64,000 nucleotides of DNA from Maridesulfovibrio hydrothermalis AM13 = DSM 14728 (GCF_000331025.1 NC_020055.1:3257370-3321369), one strand, 5' to 3'; shown: positions 35,362 through 45,589, counted from the stretch's first letter. Notes: generated by a model not told the origin, from the letters alone. A program made the numbers and translations.

Positions 35362-37491
35362 ATGAACAAGAGAACTAAAGTGAATACTGAAAATTCTAAG
35401 AACAAAAAGAACCGCCGCCAAATTGTACCACTTCTCCAGCCCAAAGATGCTATGAAAAGAGTTGCAAAACGCTTTCGCTCCCTACAATCTCCAGATGGCT
35501 ACTGGGTTTTCGCTCTTGAAGCTGATGTCACCATTCCTTCTGAATATATTATGTTCAACAGATTCCTTGAACGTAAAATAGATCCCGCTGTTGCCAAAAG
35601 ACTCGGCAACTATATACGCTCCAAACAAATGCCCGACGGCGGATGGCCCCTTCACGATGAAGACGGCCCTATCAACATCAGTGCCTCAGTAAAAGCCTAC
35701 ATGGCTCTCAAAATGCTCGGCGATGACAAAGATGCAGAACACATGGTCCGCGCCCGCAGAACCATCCTTGCCAAAGGCGGAGCTGAAACCTCCAATGTAT
35801 TTACCCGCATCTGTCTTGCAACATTCGGACAGATTCCATGGCACTGCCCTCCGGCTATGCCTATCGAAATTGTGCTGCTCCCCAAATGGTTCTTTTTCCA
35901 TCTGGATAAAGTTTCATACTGGTCCCGCTCAGTTATCTATCCGCTGTTAATCATCTACGCCAAACAGCCTGTTTGCAAGCTGCGCTTAGAGGAGGCTATC
36001 CCCGAGCTTTTCTGCAAACCAGCTGAAGAACATATTCATATAGATAAGTACCGCGATAAAAGCTGGCGCAAAAATGCATTTATTCTGCTGGACAGAATTT
36101 TAAAGCGGACCTTGCATCTGATCCCTGACATGATACATAACAAAGCTATAAAATATGCCGAAAAGTGGACCCGTGAACACATGGCCGGACGCGGCGGAAT
36201 CGGTGCTATTTTCCCGGCGATGGCTAACGCTGTAACAGCTATGCATCTACTGGGATACGACGAATCTGATCCCGACTTCGCACGCGGTCTAAAAGCTGTG
36301 GACGACCTCATGGTGGATAAATTCCAGTCCAGCGATAACTCTCCACGGGAATACACTGTTGTTACCGGCGGACGCGAGCTTTCCGCGGCCCCTGAACTGG
36401 ATATCTCCCCCGGCAAAGGGACAGCTGAGAATCTGGAACAATGCATGTGCCAGCCCTGCAACTCCCCTATATGGGATACTTGCCTGACCCTCTCGGCCAT
36501 GATGGAAGCGGGAGAAGATCAAAACAGCAAATTGACTCAGCAGTCAATTAAGTGGCTCTGGGATCAACAGATTTTCTTTAAAGGTGACTGGAAGTCCAAA
36601 GCCCCGAAACTTGAAGGCGGCGGATGGGCTTTTCAGTTTGAAAATACTTTTTATCCAGACCTTGATGATACCGCGATGGTGCTCATGGCCATGGCCCGCG
36701 CAGGTGTGCTTGAGAACAAAGACAACCATGAAAATTTTGTCAAAGGTGTGAACTGGTTGCTTGGAATGCAGTCCTCAGACGGAGGCTACGCCGCCTTCGA
36801 TATCGATAACTGCGCCTTATATTTAAATGATATTCCATTTGCCGACCACGGAGCGTTGTTAGACCCTCCCACCTCGGACCTTACTGCCCGTGTTATCGAA
36901 CTGCTGGGTGTTATCGGCTACGACCAAAACTTTAAGCCCATCAGACAAGGGATCGAATTCCTCAAAAAGGAGCAGGAGGAAGACGGATCATGGTTCGGAC
37001 GCTGGGGGGTTAACTACATCTACGGTACATGGTCAGTCCTCTGCGGCCTGCGTCAGGTCGGCGAAGACATGAACTCCCCTTACATCTGCAAGGCTGTTGA
37101 ATGGTTCGAAAACCATCAGAACAAAGACGGTGGATGGGGTGAATCCTGCCTGAGCTACAATAATCAAAACTATGCTGGACTAGGCGACTCCACACCGTCC
37201 CAGACTTCATGGGCGCTGCTCGGCCTTATGGCTGCCGGCAAGGTTAACAGCAAAGCTGTCAGCCGGGGTATCCGTTACCTGCTGGAGACTCAGAAAGAAG
37301 ACGGAAGCTGGAACGAAAAACATTTCACAGGAACCGGTTTTCCTAAAGTTTTCTACTTGCGTTATCACGGATACAGCCAGTATTTCCCCATGTGGGCACT
37401 AGGCGTATATGACCGCTTCTCAGCCGGCGAAGATACCAAGCAGATTATGATGCGCCTTGATGCACCGCTGGACCTTGGACGAAAGTGGTAG
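35362..37491 (+). CDS. shc: Squalene-hopene cyclase
   Basis: 709-residue membrane-associated cyclase that converts squalene to hopene, the first step of hopanoid synthesis. The acid motif is DLDDT (Asp433, Asp435-Asp436), where many homologues have DVDDT. Several QW repeats are visible: RSLQSPDGYWVFALEADV near the start, LGMQSSDGGYAAFD, FLKKEQEEDGSWFGRWGVNY and QNKDGGWGESC. A basic N-terminus of ~25 residues and an insertion make it longer than the ~630-residue Alicyclobacillus enzyme. Its stop overlaps the next start. A TetR gene is just upstream; no squalene synthase or hpn gene is in the window. Confidence 0.95.
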   Translation: MNKRTKVNTENSKNKKNRRQIVPLLQPKDAMKRVAKRFRSLQSPDGYWVFALEADVTIPSEYIMFNRFLERKIDPAVAKRLGNYIRSKQMPDGGWPLHDEDGPINISASVKAYMALKMLGDDKDAEHMVRARRTILAKGGAETSNVFTRICLATFGQIPWHCPPAMPIEIVLLPKWFFFHLDKVSYWSRSVIYPLLIIYAKQPVCKLRLEEAIPELFCKPAEEHIHIDKYRDKSWRKNAFILLDRILKRTLHLIPDMIHNKAIKYAEKWTREHMAGRGGIGAIFPAMANAVTAMHLLGYDESDPDFARGLKAVDDLMVDKFQSSDNSPREYTVVTGGRELSAAPELDISPGKGTAENLEQCMCQPCNSPIWDTCLTLSAMMEAGEDQNSKLTQQSIKWLWDQQIFFKGDWKSKAPKLEGGGWAFQFENTFYPDLDDTAMVLMAMARAGVLENKDNHENFVKGVNWLLGMQSSDGGYAAFDIDNCALYLNDIPFADHGALLDPPTSDLTARVIELLGVIGYDQNFKPIRQGIEFLKKEQEEDGSWFGRWGVNYIYGTWSVLCGLRQVGEDMNSPYICKAVEWFENHQNKDGGWGESCLSYNNQNYAGLGDSTPSQTSWALLGLMAAGKVNSKAVSRGIRYLLETQKEDGSWNEKHFTGTGFPKVFYLRYHGYSQYFPMWALGVYDRFSAGEDTKQIMMRLDAPLDLGRKW

Positions 37492-38219
37492 GAATGGGCA
37501 AAGAAACACTGCTCATAAGCTCAACAGTTCCGGCCTACGAAACCGGTCCGGACAATAAAATGCACTGCCACTGGCTCATGCGCCGACTGCAGGAGGCCGC
37601 CACAACTCACGCTGACCGCGAAGGTTTCGGCGTTGCGCAAATGGCAAAGCTTGGCTGCTTCTGGGTATTGACCTCAATGCGTATCGAAATTGACTCTCTA
37701 CCGGAGCGGGAAAAACTTTTTTCCCTGACTACCTGGTCCAGAGGCGCAAAAAGATTGCGGGCTTTTCGTGATTTTTCAGGCTGCAATGAAAAAGGAAAAG
37801 AAATTATTCGGGCCAGCACCGAATGGATGGTTCTTGATCATAAAAGCAGAAAACCGATCAATGTTGATGATCACATTAATTTAATAGCCAAAGATAAATC
37901 TGTTTTCCCGGATACGGTCAAAAGATTACGCCCGGGAAAACCTGAACAGGAAATACATTCATTATCTGTTCCCTACAGTTCGCTTGATGCAAGCGGGCAC
38001 GTTAATAATACCGAGTATTTGCGATGGGGATTAGATGCCCTTCGCGGTCAAGGCCTTGTGCAAAATGATATAACTTCAATCCGCATAGCTTTTATATCAG
38101 AAGTTTTCGAAGGTAATTCAATTAAATTAATGAATTGCGAACAAAAACATAAAGGATTTGAACTTATCGGATTAAATGAAACTGAAAATAGAACCGCATT
38201 TGCACTTGAAGTACAATAA
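37485..38219 (+). CDS. Acyl-ACP thioesterase family protein
   Basis: 244 residues with two hot-dog folds, as in FatA/FatB-like bacterial thioesterases. The first half holds GCFWVLTSMRIEIDSLP and FRDFSGCNEKGKEIIRASTEW; the second holds YSSLDASGHVNNTEYLRWGLD, with the catalytic HVNN. It would hydrolyse acyl-ACP to free fatty acid. The GTG at 37485 (GGA five bases before) overlaps the shc stop by 7 bases; an ATG at 37494 is an alternative. Tight coupling with shc suggests a shared role in membrane lipid composition. Confidence 0.8.
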   Translation: MVGMGKETLLISSTVPAYETGPDNKMHCHWLMRRLQEAATTHADREGFGVAQMAKLGCFWVLTSMRIEIDSLPEREKLFSLTTWSRGAKRLRAFRDFSGCNEKGKEIIRASTEWMVLDHKSRKPINVDDHINLIAKDKSVFPDTVKRLRPGKPEQEIHSLSVPYSSLDASGHVNNTEYLRWGLDALRGQGLVQNDITSIRIAFISEVFEGNSIKLMNCEQKHKGFELIGLNETENRTAFALEVQ

Positions 38220-38461
38220 AACAAACCTCAAACTCCTATACCCCTTGACTTCTCTCATATAGTTAGATAAAAATACCGCCTTTCGTGCACTAAAATTTTT
38301 GCACATTTTTTACTATTTTTCAGACTTTTATTAACCTGAATTGAAGCATGACACTCCGTTGCGCCAGCTTCTGACTGTTTGTAGTGTTCAGGTTGCAATT
38401 AACGAAAATGCTCTTGCGAAGAGGGCATGTTATAACGTCTTCCGCAGGGAGAAATTTGGAT
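38220..38461 (+). promoter_or_regulatory. thrS promoter and leader
   Basis: TTGACT (38245-38250), 17-base spacer and TAAAAA (38268-38273) form a possible promoter. The leader of about 180 bases contains a weak hairpin GTGCA..TGCAC near 38285-38305 followed by ATTTTTT, which may be an attenuator. A second hairpin around 38410-38430 has TGCTCTT facing AAGAGGGCA. No T-box is recognisable. Regulation is speculative. Confidence 0.3.
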
Positions 38462-40390
38462 ATGCAAGTTGCAGGTAAAGAACTTGAGGTTCAGCAGGAT
38501 GCCATTTGCGGCGAGGTTCTAAAAGAAGCCTTGTCCAAAAAACAGTTCAAGAATGTCGTAGTAGCCAAATGCGGCGATACACTTCTTGACCTAACGGCTA
38601 CTGTTCCTTCAGACTGTACCGCCCTTGAGCCTGTAATGGCTTCAACTGACGAAGGACTGGAAATAATCCGCCACTCCACTGCCCACCTTATGGCTGAAGC
38701 GGTAAAAAAACTTTACCCTACAGCAAAGGTCACCATCGGCCCTTCCATTGCGAACGGCTTTTACTACGATTTCGATTACGAGCGCCCCTTCACTCCAGAA
38801 GACCTCGAAGCGATCGAAGCTGAAATGCTGCGCAGGGTTGGTGCTAACGAAGAATTTTCTCGCGAAGTGCTTTCCAGTGCAGAAGCCATTGAGAAATTTG
38901 AAGCAATGAATGAGTCATATAAAGTTGAACTCATCAATGATTTAGGCGAAGAAACCGTATCCATTTACAGTAACGGTGATTTTGCTGACTTGTGCCGCGG
39001 CCCTCACGTTGCCCGCACCGGAATGATCAAAGCCTTCAAACTCCTGTCAGTGGCAGGTGCATACTGGCGCGGTGATGAAAACCGCGAACAGCTCCAGCGC
39101 ATATACGGGACAGCATTTGCTGATCCGAAAGCACTGAAAAAGCATCTTGCTCAGCTTGAAGAAGCCAAGAAAAGAGACCACCGCAAACTGGGAACCCAGC
39201 TTGACCTCTTTTCTGTCAATAACGAGGTTGGCGCAGGTATGACCATCTGGCATCCTAAAGGAGCGCTGGTCAGAGCCATACTCGAAGACTTTGAACGTAA
39301 AGAACACCTTAAACGCGGCTACCAGCTTGTTCAAGGCCCACTGATTCTCAAAAAAGAACTCTGGGAACGTTCCGGTCATTATGACAACTACCGCGAAAAC
39401 ATGTATTTCACTGAGATTGATGAGCAATCTTACGGCATCAAGCCCATGAACTGCCTTTCTCATATGCTTGTTTTCAAATCCAGACTCCGCAGCTATCGTG
39501 ATCTGCCGCAACGCTACTTTGAACTAGGCGTTGTTCACCGTCATGAGAAATCAGGCGTACTTCACGGACTGCTCCGCGTCCGCTCTTTCACACAGGATGA
39601 TGCACACTTAATCTGCCGACCTGACCAGCTCAGGGATGAAATAATCGGTGTTGCAAAATTCGTCGGTGATTTGATGGACCTTTTCGGATTTGAATATCAG
39701 GCTGAAATCAGCACCAAGCCCGAAAAGGCTATCGGTTCTGACGAGGACTGGGAAAAAGCAACTGATGCTCTCACAGGAGCACTCAACGAAATGGGTATGG
39801 ATTACTCAATCAATGAGGGTGATGGAGCTTTTTACGGTCCTAAAATCGACATCATTATTAAAGATGCGCTTGAACGCCGCTGGCAATGTGCTACTATACA
39901 GTGTGATTTTACCTTGCCAGATCGGTTCGATTTAAGTTATGTGGGCGAAGATGGTGCTAAACACAGACCTGTAATGTTACATCGGGTCATACTCGGTTCC
40001 ATCGAGCGCTTCATCGGAGTACTCATTGAGCACACTGGCGGAGCACTACCTGCTTGGCTATCACCAGTTCAGGCAAAAATACTTACTGTCACCGACGCTC
40101 AGAATGATTTTGCACAAAAAGTCTTGCAGTTTCTGCAAGAAAAGGGCATTCGAGCCGAGGTTGACTTACGTAATGAAAAATTGGGCTATAAGGTACGGGA
40201 AGCTCAATTGGAAAAAACCCCGTATATGTTAATAATTGGCGACAAAGAGGTCGCAGCGGAATCGGTCAATGTAAGGGCCCGCGACGGGGAAGATCCCGGT
40301 CTCAAGTCTCTTGATGAAGCGGCAGAGCTTATTTCGACCGCCATCAATGAACCATTCAAACGCGGAGGCATGAGCTATAGCTTTTCATAG
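38462..40390 (+). CDS. thrS: Threonyl-tRNA synthetase
   Basis: 642 residues, the usual length. A TGS-like start ([14 protein letters not shown]) is followed by the editing domain with [11 protein letters not shown]. Class II core motifs come next: [46 protein letters not shown] and [12 protein letters not shown], then an anticodon-binding domain. I chose the ATG at 38462 (GGGAGA upstream); the longer frame adds 26 residues unlike any ThrS. The 3' end overlaps the infC start by 14 bases. First gene of a translation operon. Confidence 0.96.
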   Translation: MQVAGKELEVQQDAICGEVLKEALSKKQFKNVVVAKCGDTLLDLTATVPSDCTALEPVMASTDEGLEIIRHSTAHLMAEAVKKLYPTAKVTIGPSIANGFYYDFDYERPFTPEDLEAIEAEMLRRVGANEEFSREVLSSAEAIEKFEAMNESYKVELINDLGEETVSIYSNGDFADLCRGPHVARTGMIKAFKLLSVAGAYWRGDENREQLQRIYGTAFADPKALKKHLAQLEEAKKRDHRKLGTQLDLFSVNNEVGAGMTIWHPKGALVRAILEDFERKEHLKRGYQLVQGPLILKKELWERSGHYDNYRENMYFTEIDEQSYGIKPMNCLSHMLVFKSRLRSYRDLPQRYFELGVVHRHEKSGVLHGLLRVRSFTQDDAHLICRPDQLRDEIIGVAKFVGDLMDLFGFEYQAEISTKPEKAIGSDEDWEKATDALTGALNEMGMDYSINEGDGAFYGPKIDIIIKDALERRWQCATIQCDFTLPDRFDLSYVGEDGAKHRPVMLHRVILGSIERFIGVLIEHTGGALPAWLSPVQAKILTVTDAQNDFAQKVLQFLQEKGIRAEVDLRNEKLGYKVREAQLEKTPYMLIIGDKEVAAESVNVRARDGEDPGLKSLDEAAELISTAINEPFKRGGMSYSFS

Positions 40391-40925
40391 AGACGGTAGG
40401 CGACCCTATCGCAGGGATGACGGTGCCCGCCGAAACGAGCGCATTCGAGTACCCCAGGTCAGAGTTATTGATGATGAAGGTGAGCAGTTGGGAGTTCTTC
40501 CCACAGCAAAAGCCCTTGAGATAGCACAAGAACGGGGACTTGATCTGGTAGAAGTAGCAGAAAAGGCAGACCCGCCTGTATGTAAGATAATGGACTATGG
40601 TAAGTTCAAATATCAGCAGCAGAAACGCAAGCAGGAAGCCAAAAAGAAACAGACTGTCATCCAGATCAAGGAAGTCAAGTTTCGCCCAAAAACAGACGAG
40701 CATGATTACCAAACAAAGCTCAAGCACATCCGTCGGTTCCTTGAAGGTGGCGACAGGTGTAAGGTCACAATATTTTTCAGGGGCCGTGAGATTGTCCATA
40801 AGGACAGAGGGTTATCAGTTCTTGAGCGTGTTAAAGAGGAAACCATGGATATTGCCAAAATGGAGCAATCCCCAAGGTCCGAAGGGCGCACAATGAATAT
40901 GATGTTGGCTCCAATAAAAAAATAA
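40377..40925 (+). CDS. infC: Translation initiation factor IF-3, AUA start
   Basis: 182 residues when begun at the ATA at 40377; the sequence then reads [20 protein letters not shown] and continues [23 protein letters not shown] lies 8 bases upstream (40364-40368). The only in-frame stop above is at 40371 and there is no in-frame ATG or GTG before the conserved N-terminal domain, so a start at the TTG at 40488 would delete a third of that domain. infC is known for rare AUU/AUC/AUA starts through which IF-3 represses its own synthesis. C-terminal [20 protein letters not shown] and [11 protein letters not shown] are diagnostic. It overlaps the thrS end by 14 bases. Confidence 0.93.
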   Translation: MAFHRDGRRPYRRDDGARRNERIRVPQVRVIDDEGEQLGVLPTAKALEIAQERGLDLVEVAEKADPPVCKIMDYGKFKYQQQKRKQEAKKKQTVIQIKEVKFRPKTDEHDYQTKLKHIRRFLEGGDRCKVTIFFRGREIVHKDRGLSVLERVKEETMDIAKMEQSPRSEGRTMNMMLAPIKK

Positions 40926-40971
40926 GGTCTTTTCCGGTATTATACCGGTATTTCCCCTAGGAGGATAAAAA

Positions 40972-41169
40972 ATGCCTAAGATGAAAACTAGAAGAGGCGC
41001 TGCGAAGCGTTTCTCCAAAACCGGCAGCGGCAAATTCAAACGCCGTCGTCAGGGTCTGCGTCACATTCTGACTAAGAAAAACTCTAAGCGCAAAATGCGC
41101 CTGGGACAGAGCACTACCGTTGACAGCGCTAATATCGGCCAAGTCAAACGCATGCTCCCCTACGCTTAA
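40972..41169 (+). CDS. rpmI: 50S ribosomal protein L35
   Basis: 65 residues, starting MPKMKTRRGAAKRFSKTGSG and rich in Lys/Arg; the full family length. AGGAGG precedes the ATG. Standard place between infC and rplT. Confidence 0.97.
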   Translation: MPKMKTRRGAAKRFSKTGSGKFKRRRQGLRHILTKKNSKRKMRLGQSTTVDSANIGQVKRMLPYA

Positions 41170-41270
41170 TTTGCGTGAATAATGCCTAACGGCATAACTA
41201 ACAATAAATACAAACTCCTGCCCGCGGGACACGTTCGCGGCTGGTTTTAGACATTCCTGGAGGAATACAT

Positions 41271-41624
41271 ATGAGAGTCAAACGTGGAGTAGCCGCTAAG
41301 AAGCGCCATAAAAAATATTTAAAGATGGCCAAGGGGTTCCGTGGTTCCGGATCTACCCTTTATCGCACCGCTAGAGAGCGTGTAGAACGCTCACTTTGCA
41401 TGGCCTACGTTGGTCGTAAAGTCCGTAAACGCGAAATGCGTAAACTCTGGATTCAGCGTATCAACGCAGCAGCACGCCTGAACGGTCTTTCCTACAGCCG
41501 TTTCATTCACGGTCTGTCGCTTGCTGGAATTGAACTGAACCGTAAAGTCCTGGCTGAACTGGCCGTTAGCGACACTGTTGCTTTCGCCAAAATCGCCGAG
41601 ACTGCTAAAGCTAAGGTTAGCTAA
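41271..41624 (+). CDS. rplT: 50S ribosomal protein L20
   Basis: 117 residues, starting [20 protein letters not shown] with [18 protein letters not shown]; the full length. GGAGG precedes the ATG. The 101-base gap to rpmI contains a short TGCC..GGCA hairpin that could belong to L20 autoregulation, but a known leader fold is not recognisable. Confidence 0.97.
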   Translation: MRVKRGVAAKKRHKKYLKMAKGFRGSGSTLYRTARERVERSLCMAYVGRKVRKREMRKLWIQRINAAARLNGLSYSRFIHGLSLAGIELNRKVLAELAVSDTVAFAKIAETAKAKVS

Positions 41625-41625
41625 A

Positions 41626-42675
41626 GTGTCGGACGTAAAGTCCCTGTTACAGGAACTTGAAGGCCTGGTCCCGGAGTGCGAAGCTCGCCTGGACCAGGCT
41701 TCTTCTTTGCCGGATCTGGAAGAAACCCGCGTTGAATTCCTTGGCCGTAAAGGCCGCCTTGCTGGAATCATGGCCGGCCTCCCCGCTCTTTCCAAAGAAG
41801 ATAAACCTGTCGCAGGTAAAAAAGCCAACGAAGTCAAGACCGCTCTTACAAACCTTATTGAAGGTAAACAGTCTGCGCTTGAAAGAGCTGCGACTGCCAA
41901 GAGCCTTTCCCGTTTTGACCCCACCATGCCCGGTCGCAAACCTCATGAGGGTTCTCTCCACCCAGTTACACTGGTTATGGATGAGATCTGTGACGTATTT
42001 ATCGGGCTTGGATTTGAGGTCGTTACCGGCCCCGAAATTGAAAACGACTGGTATAACTTTGAAGCTCTGAACATTCCGCCGGAACACCCCGCGCGCGACA
42101 TGCAGGACACTCTGTACATTTCAGATTCCATTCTGCTGCGCACCCATACATCCCCCCTGCAAATCCGCACCATGAAGGACAGAAATCCTCCACTGGCTGC
42201 CATCGCACCGGGTAAAGTCTACCGCAGGGATTCCGACCTGACTCACACCCCTATGTTCCACCAGATTGAAGGGTTTCTGGTTGACCAGAATGTCAGCATG
42301 GCGGACCTCAGAGGTACACTTACCGCATTCGTTCATCAGCTTTTCGGACCTAAGACTGATGTCAGGTTCCGCCCCAGTTTCTTCCCTTTTACCGAGCCGA
42401 GCGCAGAGGTGGATATCTCCTGTGTTCTGTGCGGCGGAAAAGGCACTATCGACGGCAAGCCCTGCCGCGTGTGTAAGCAAACCGGCTGGGTGGAAATCCT
42501 CGGTTGCGGAATGATGGACCCCAATGTCATGAAAGCTGTAGATTACGACACCGAAAAATATTCCGGCTTCGCTTTCGGACTAGGTATAGAACGTGTCGCT
42601 ATGCTCAAATACGGCATCGGTGACCTGCGCATGTTCTTTGAGAACGATATCCGGTTCCTCGAACAGTTTTCTTAG
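41626..42675 (+). CDS. pheS: Phenylalanyl-tRNA synthetase alpha subunit
   Basis: 349 residues. N-terminal coiled-coil, then class II motifs: [52 protein letters not shown] and [13 protein letters not shown]. The GTG at 41626 begins one base after the rplT stop, with AAGG upstream. An insertion with [20 protein letters not shown] has a four-Cys zinc-ribbon-like pattern, seen in a subset of bacterial PheS proteins. pheT is not adjacent: a 353-base gap with a hairpin follows. Confidence 0.95.
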   Translation: MSDVKSLLQELEGLVPECEARLDQASSLPDLEETRVEFLGRKGRLAGIMAGLPALSKEDKPVAGKKANEVKTALTNLIEGKQSALERAATAKSLSRFDPTMPGRKPHEGSLHPVTLVMDEICDVFIGLGFEVVTGPEIENDWYNFEALNIPPEHPARDMQDTLYISDSILLRTHTSPLQIRTMKDRNPPLAAIAPGKVYRRDSDLTHTPMFHQIEGFLVDQNVSMADLRGTLTAFVHQLFGPKTDVRFRPSFFPFTEPSAEVDISCVLCGGKGTIDGKPCRVCKQTGWVEILGCGMMDPNVMKAVDYDTEKYSGFAFGLGIERVAMLKYGIGDLRMFFENDIRFLEQFS

Positions 42676-43028
42676 TAAACCTTTGTCTGGTATATGTGAT
42701 GTTTCCGACAGACCTGCGGGACGTATGATTATTTGAGTGCATTACGCGCTTTTTATATTTGAAAAGATCATCCTCAAATCTGACCACGGATAATTTCACA
42801 ACGACTACCGGCAAAGCTGGACTATAAGTTTTTGGGATTCTTAAACCCTTTTTTTTAAAAGGGTTTAAGGCCCCGGCAAAGCCGCCGAAGGCATCTTTTA
42901 TCTAAAGCGCGACAGCGCAACCTGATAAGACTACGATAAAGCCGGTGGACCCCTCCCAAGTATAAAACTGTAAGCTTTCAGATAAATTTATAAGATTATG
43001 CGGTCTAAACAGACTGCTGGAGGCTCAA
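42676..43028. other. Unusual gap between pheS and pheT with repeat-like structure
   Basis: 353 bases where these genes usually abut. It contains the perfect hairpin at 42841-42868 directly followed by a GC-rich stretch with alternating GCCG/CGGC words (GGCCCCGGCAAAGCCGCCGAAG, here split across 42868-42890) and a second set GCGCGACAGCGC near 42907-42918. The composition differs from other gaps in the window, suggesting an interspersed repeat. Only one copy is visible here. The pheT ribosome site (GGAGG) is at the end. Confidence 0.4.
42841..42868 (+). terminator. Perfect hairpin, probable terminator after pheS
   Basis: TTAAACCCTTTT pairs with AAAAGGGTTTAA around TTTT: a 12-bp perfect stem. 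Only AAGG follows and no T-run, so termination may be weak; it could equally be part of a repeat element. Confidence 0.5.
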
Positions 43029-45428
43029 ATGCTTTTAAGCATGCAATGGCTGCGGGATTTTGTTCCTTACGAGGGAGAAATTCAGGAGCTTGGCGACAGG
43101 CTGACCATGCTCGGCCTTGAGCTTGAAGAAATTTTCAATCCGTTTGAAGCTATCACTGCGCTTGTTGTCGGTCACATTGTTGAATGTGAACAGCACCCTG
43201 AAGCTGATAAGCTCTCTGTTTGTTCTGTGGATGTAGGTGAAGAGGAACTCCTCACCATTGTCTGCGGCGCACCTAATGTGGCTAAAGGTCAGAATGTTCC
43301 CGTTGCAAAAGTAGGAACAATCATGCCCGGCGGTATGAAGATCAAAAAAGCCAAACTCCGCGGAGTTAAGTCTTTAGGTATGATCTGCTCTGAACGTGAG
43401 CTGGAACTTTCCGACGCCCATGAAGGCATTATGGTTCTGCCGCAGGACCTGAAACCCGGTCAGAATTTTGTTGAAGCCATGAACATGGAGACAACCGTTC
43501 TCGATCTAGGCGTAACTCCCAACAGAGCTGACTGCCTGTCTATGCTGGGCATTGCCAGAGAAGCAGCACTCGCTTTTGACCTGCCCCTCAATATGCCGAG
43601 CCTCAACCTGATTGAGTCCGGCGGCAATGCAGCGGATATGCTCAAAATCAACATTGACGATCCTGAATTCTGCCCGCTGTATCAGGCCAGAATTCTTGAG
43701 GGGGCAAAGATTGCTCCTTCTCCCGACTGGATGCGCTACCGTCTGCTTTCAGTAGGCGTGCGTCCCATCAACAACATCGTCGATGTGACCAACTATATTC
43801 TTTTCGAACTGGGCCAGCCCCTGCACGCTTTCGATAAAGATTTGCTTAAGGGCGATTCTATCAGAGTCGGATTTTCGCCAGAAGGAACAAAGTTCTCTAC
43901 ACTGGACGAACAGGAACGCACTCTGCTCGATTCCGACCTGCTCATCTGGGATGCCGAGCGTCCAGTTGCACTGGCCGGTGTCATGGGTGGCATGAACTCT
44001 GAAATCAATGACAACTCCACCAACGTTGTCCTCGAAAGCGCAGTTTTCAGACCCGGAACAATCCGCAAAACAGCCCGCAGACTTTCACTGCCATCTGAAG
44101 CGTCTTATCGGTTTGAACGTGGCGTGGACCAGCAGATGAACTCCTTTGCTATGGATCGCGCAGCTCAACTTATGAGTGAACTTTCAGGGGCAAAAATCAT
44201 ATCCGGAGTCGCCAAGAACGAACCCAAGCCGTGGGTGAACCGCACACATACATATCGTCATGCGCGCTGTAACTCCTGGCTGGGCCTTAATCTTGAGCCT
44301 GAGTTCAGCAAAAAAGCTTTCACCCTTATGGGGCTGAATGTTGATGATTCCAATGCAGATAGCTGGAAAGTATCAACTCCCTCCTACAGACTGGATCTCG
44401 AACGCGAAGCCGACCTGTATGAAGAAGTTGCCCGCTACTTCGGCATGGATAAAATCCCGTCTGTTCTTCCCCGTATTTCAAAAACTTTTGATGCCTCAAT
44501 AATCGCTGATACTCCGTACGGCTTTTACCGCAGAATCAAAAATTGGGGACGCGGCGCAGGTCTGCATGAAGCAATCAACTACAGCTTCGTAGGCGATGAC
44601 GATCTCGATCTTCTCGGCCTGCCCAAAGAAGGACGTGTAAATATTGCCAACCCGTTAAGCGAAGATCAGAATGTTATGCGTACTGAACTGGCTCCCGGCC
44701 TGCTTAACACCGTGCGTCACAATCTCGCACAGGGCAACAACCACATCCGTATCTTTGAAATTGCCAAGAAATTCATTGAAGATCCATCCTCCGATACAAA
44801 TACTCGTGAGCAGACCCGTCTGGGCATAATGCTAAGTGGTGCACGTAACGCATCTGAATGGCCTTTAGAACAAGGTGATGCAGATTACCTTGATGTGAAA
44901 GGACTGGTCGAACATCTTATTTCTGACCTCAAACTCGATAAAGCTGAATTCACACTGACTGAAGAGAACAGCTATCTTGAGCCTTGCGTCAAAATAACCT
45001 GCGCTGGTGACGAAATCGGGTTCATGGGAATGATCAAAGCTGATATTGCCGACAAATACCACGCCAAAAAAGAAGTATGGATGGCAGATCTTAATGCCGA
45101 CCTGCTGCGTGAAAAAGTAATGGCTCACAAAATCAAATTTGCGCCACTTCCAGTCTACCCGCCGTCCAGACGTGATGTAACTGTTATCGCAGCTGTATCC
45201 CTGCAAGCTGAGACAATCAAACAAGCCATACTCGGCCTTAAGTTGCCCCTGCTTGAATCAGTAGAGCTGGTAACCGTATTCACCCCCGAAGGACAGGATG
45301 AGGAACGCAACATTTCCTACCGCCTGACCTACCGTCACGCTCAAAAGACCCTGACAGACAAAGTAGTAGACAAAGAGCATAAAAAGGTGCTTGCAGCGCT
45401 TGAGAAAGCACTGCCTGTACGCTTCTAG
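43029..45428 (+). CDS. pheT: Phenylalanyl-tRNA synthetase beta subunit
   Basis: 799 residues, the full length. It begins MLLSMQWLRDFVPYEGEI, has a tRNA-binding EMAP-like domain (about 40-150; VCSVDVGEEELLTIVCGAPN, MCSERELELSDAHEGI-type block), B3/B4 editing domains and B5 (SYRFERGVDQQMN). The C-terminal anticodon-like domain ends RRDVTVIAAVSLQAE...YRLTYRHAQKTLTDKVV. GGAGG precedes the ATG. A strong terminator follows. It is separated from pheS by an unusual gap and may have its own promoter there. Confidence 0.96.
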   Translation: MLLSMQWLRDFVPYEGEIQELGDRLTMLGLELEEIFNPFEAITALVVGHIVECEQHPEADKLSVCSVDVGEEELLTIVCGAPNVAKGQNVPVAKVGTIMPGGMKIKKAKLRGVKSLGMICSERELELSDAHEGIMVLPQDLKPGQNFVEAMNMETTVLDLGVTPNRADCLSMLGIAREAALAFDLPLNMPSLNLIESGGNAADMLKINIDDPEFCPLYQARILEGAKIAPSPDWMRYRLLSVGVRPINNIVDVTNYILFELGQPLHAFDKDLLKGDSIRVGFSPEGTKFSTLDEQERTLLDSDLLIWDAERPVALAGVMGGMNSEINDNSTNVVLESAVFRPGTIRKTARRLSLPSEASYRFERGVDQQMNSFAMDRAAQLMSELSGAKIISGVAKNEPKPWVNRTHTYRHARCNSWLGLNLEPEFSKKAFTLMGLNVDDSNADSWKVSTPSYRLDLEREADLYEEVARYFGMDKIPSVLPRISKTFDASIIADTPYGFYRRIKNWGRGAGLHEAINYSFVGDDDLDLLGLPKEGRVNIANPLSEDQNVMRTELAPGLLNTVRHNLAQGNNHIRIFEIAKKFIEDPSSDTNTREQTRLGIMLSGARNASEWPLEQGDADYLDVKGLVEHLISDLKLDKAEFTLTEENSYLEPCVKITCAGDEIGFMGMIKADIADKYHAKKEVWMADLNADLLREKVMAHKIKFAPLPVYPPSRRDVTVIAAVSLQAETIKQAILGLKLPLLESVELVTVFTPEGQDEERNISYRLTYRHAQKTLTDKVVDKEHKKVLAALEKALPVRF

Positions 45429-45452
45429 TAACTGCTTTACCAATTCATTAAT

Positions 45453-45492
45453 AAAAATCCCCCGTTCGGCTTTGCTGTACGGGGGATTTTTT
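45453..45492 (+). terminator. Rho-independent terminator after pheT
   Basis: AAAAATCCCCCGT pairs with ACGGGGGATTTTTT around a 14-base loop, with a T-run included in the 3' arm. Confidence 0.9.
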
Positions 45493-45589
45493 GCGAACCG
45501 CCAGAGCGGCAAGTCTTCCCCCCGCCTATTTAACATACACCACTGGACTTTATATTTTTCAACCTGTAATTAGAGATAACTTAGGTGAG

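Noticed and set aside
38280-38461. T-box in the thrS leader
   Set aside because: No AGGGUGGNACCGCG-like T-box sequence; T-boxes are also uncommon in this lineage.
40597-40896. Alternative plus frame inside infC
   Set aside because: Ser/Lys/Arg-rich translation in the wrong frame of an unmistakable IF-3 gene.
41170-41270. Known L20 leader RNA before rplT
   Set aside because: Only a short TGCC/GGCA hairpin; the pseudoknot-type L20 binding fold cannot be seen.
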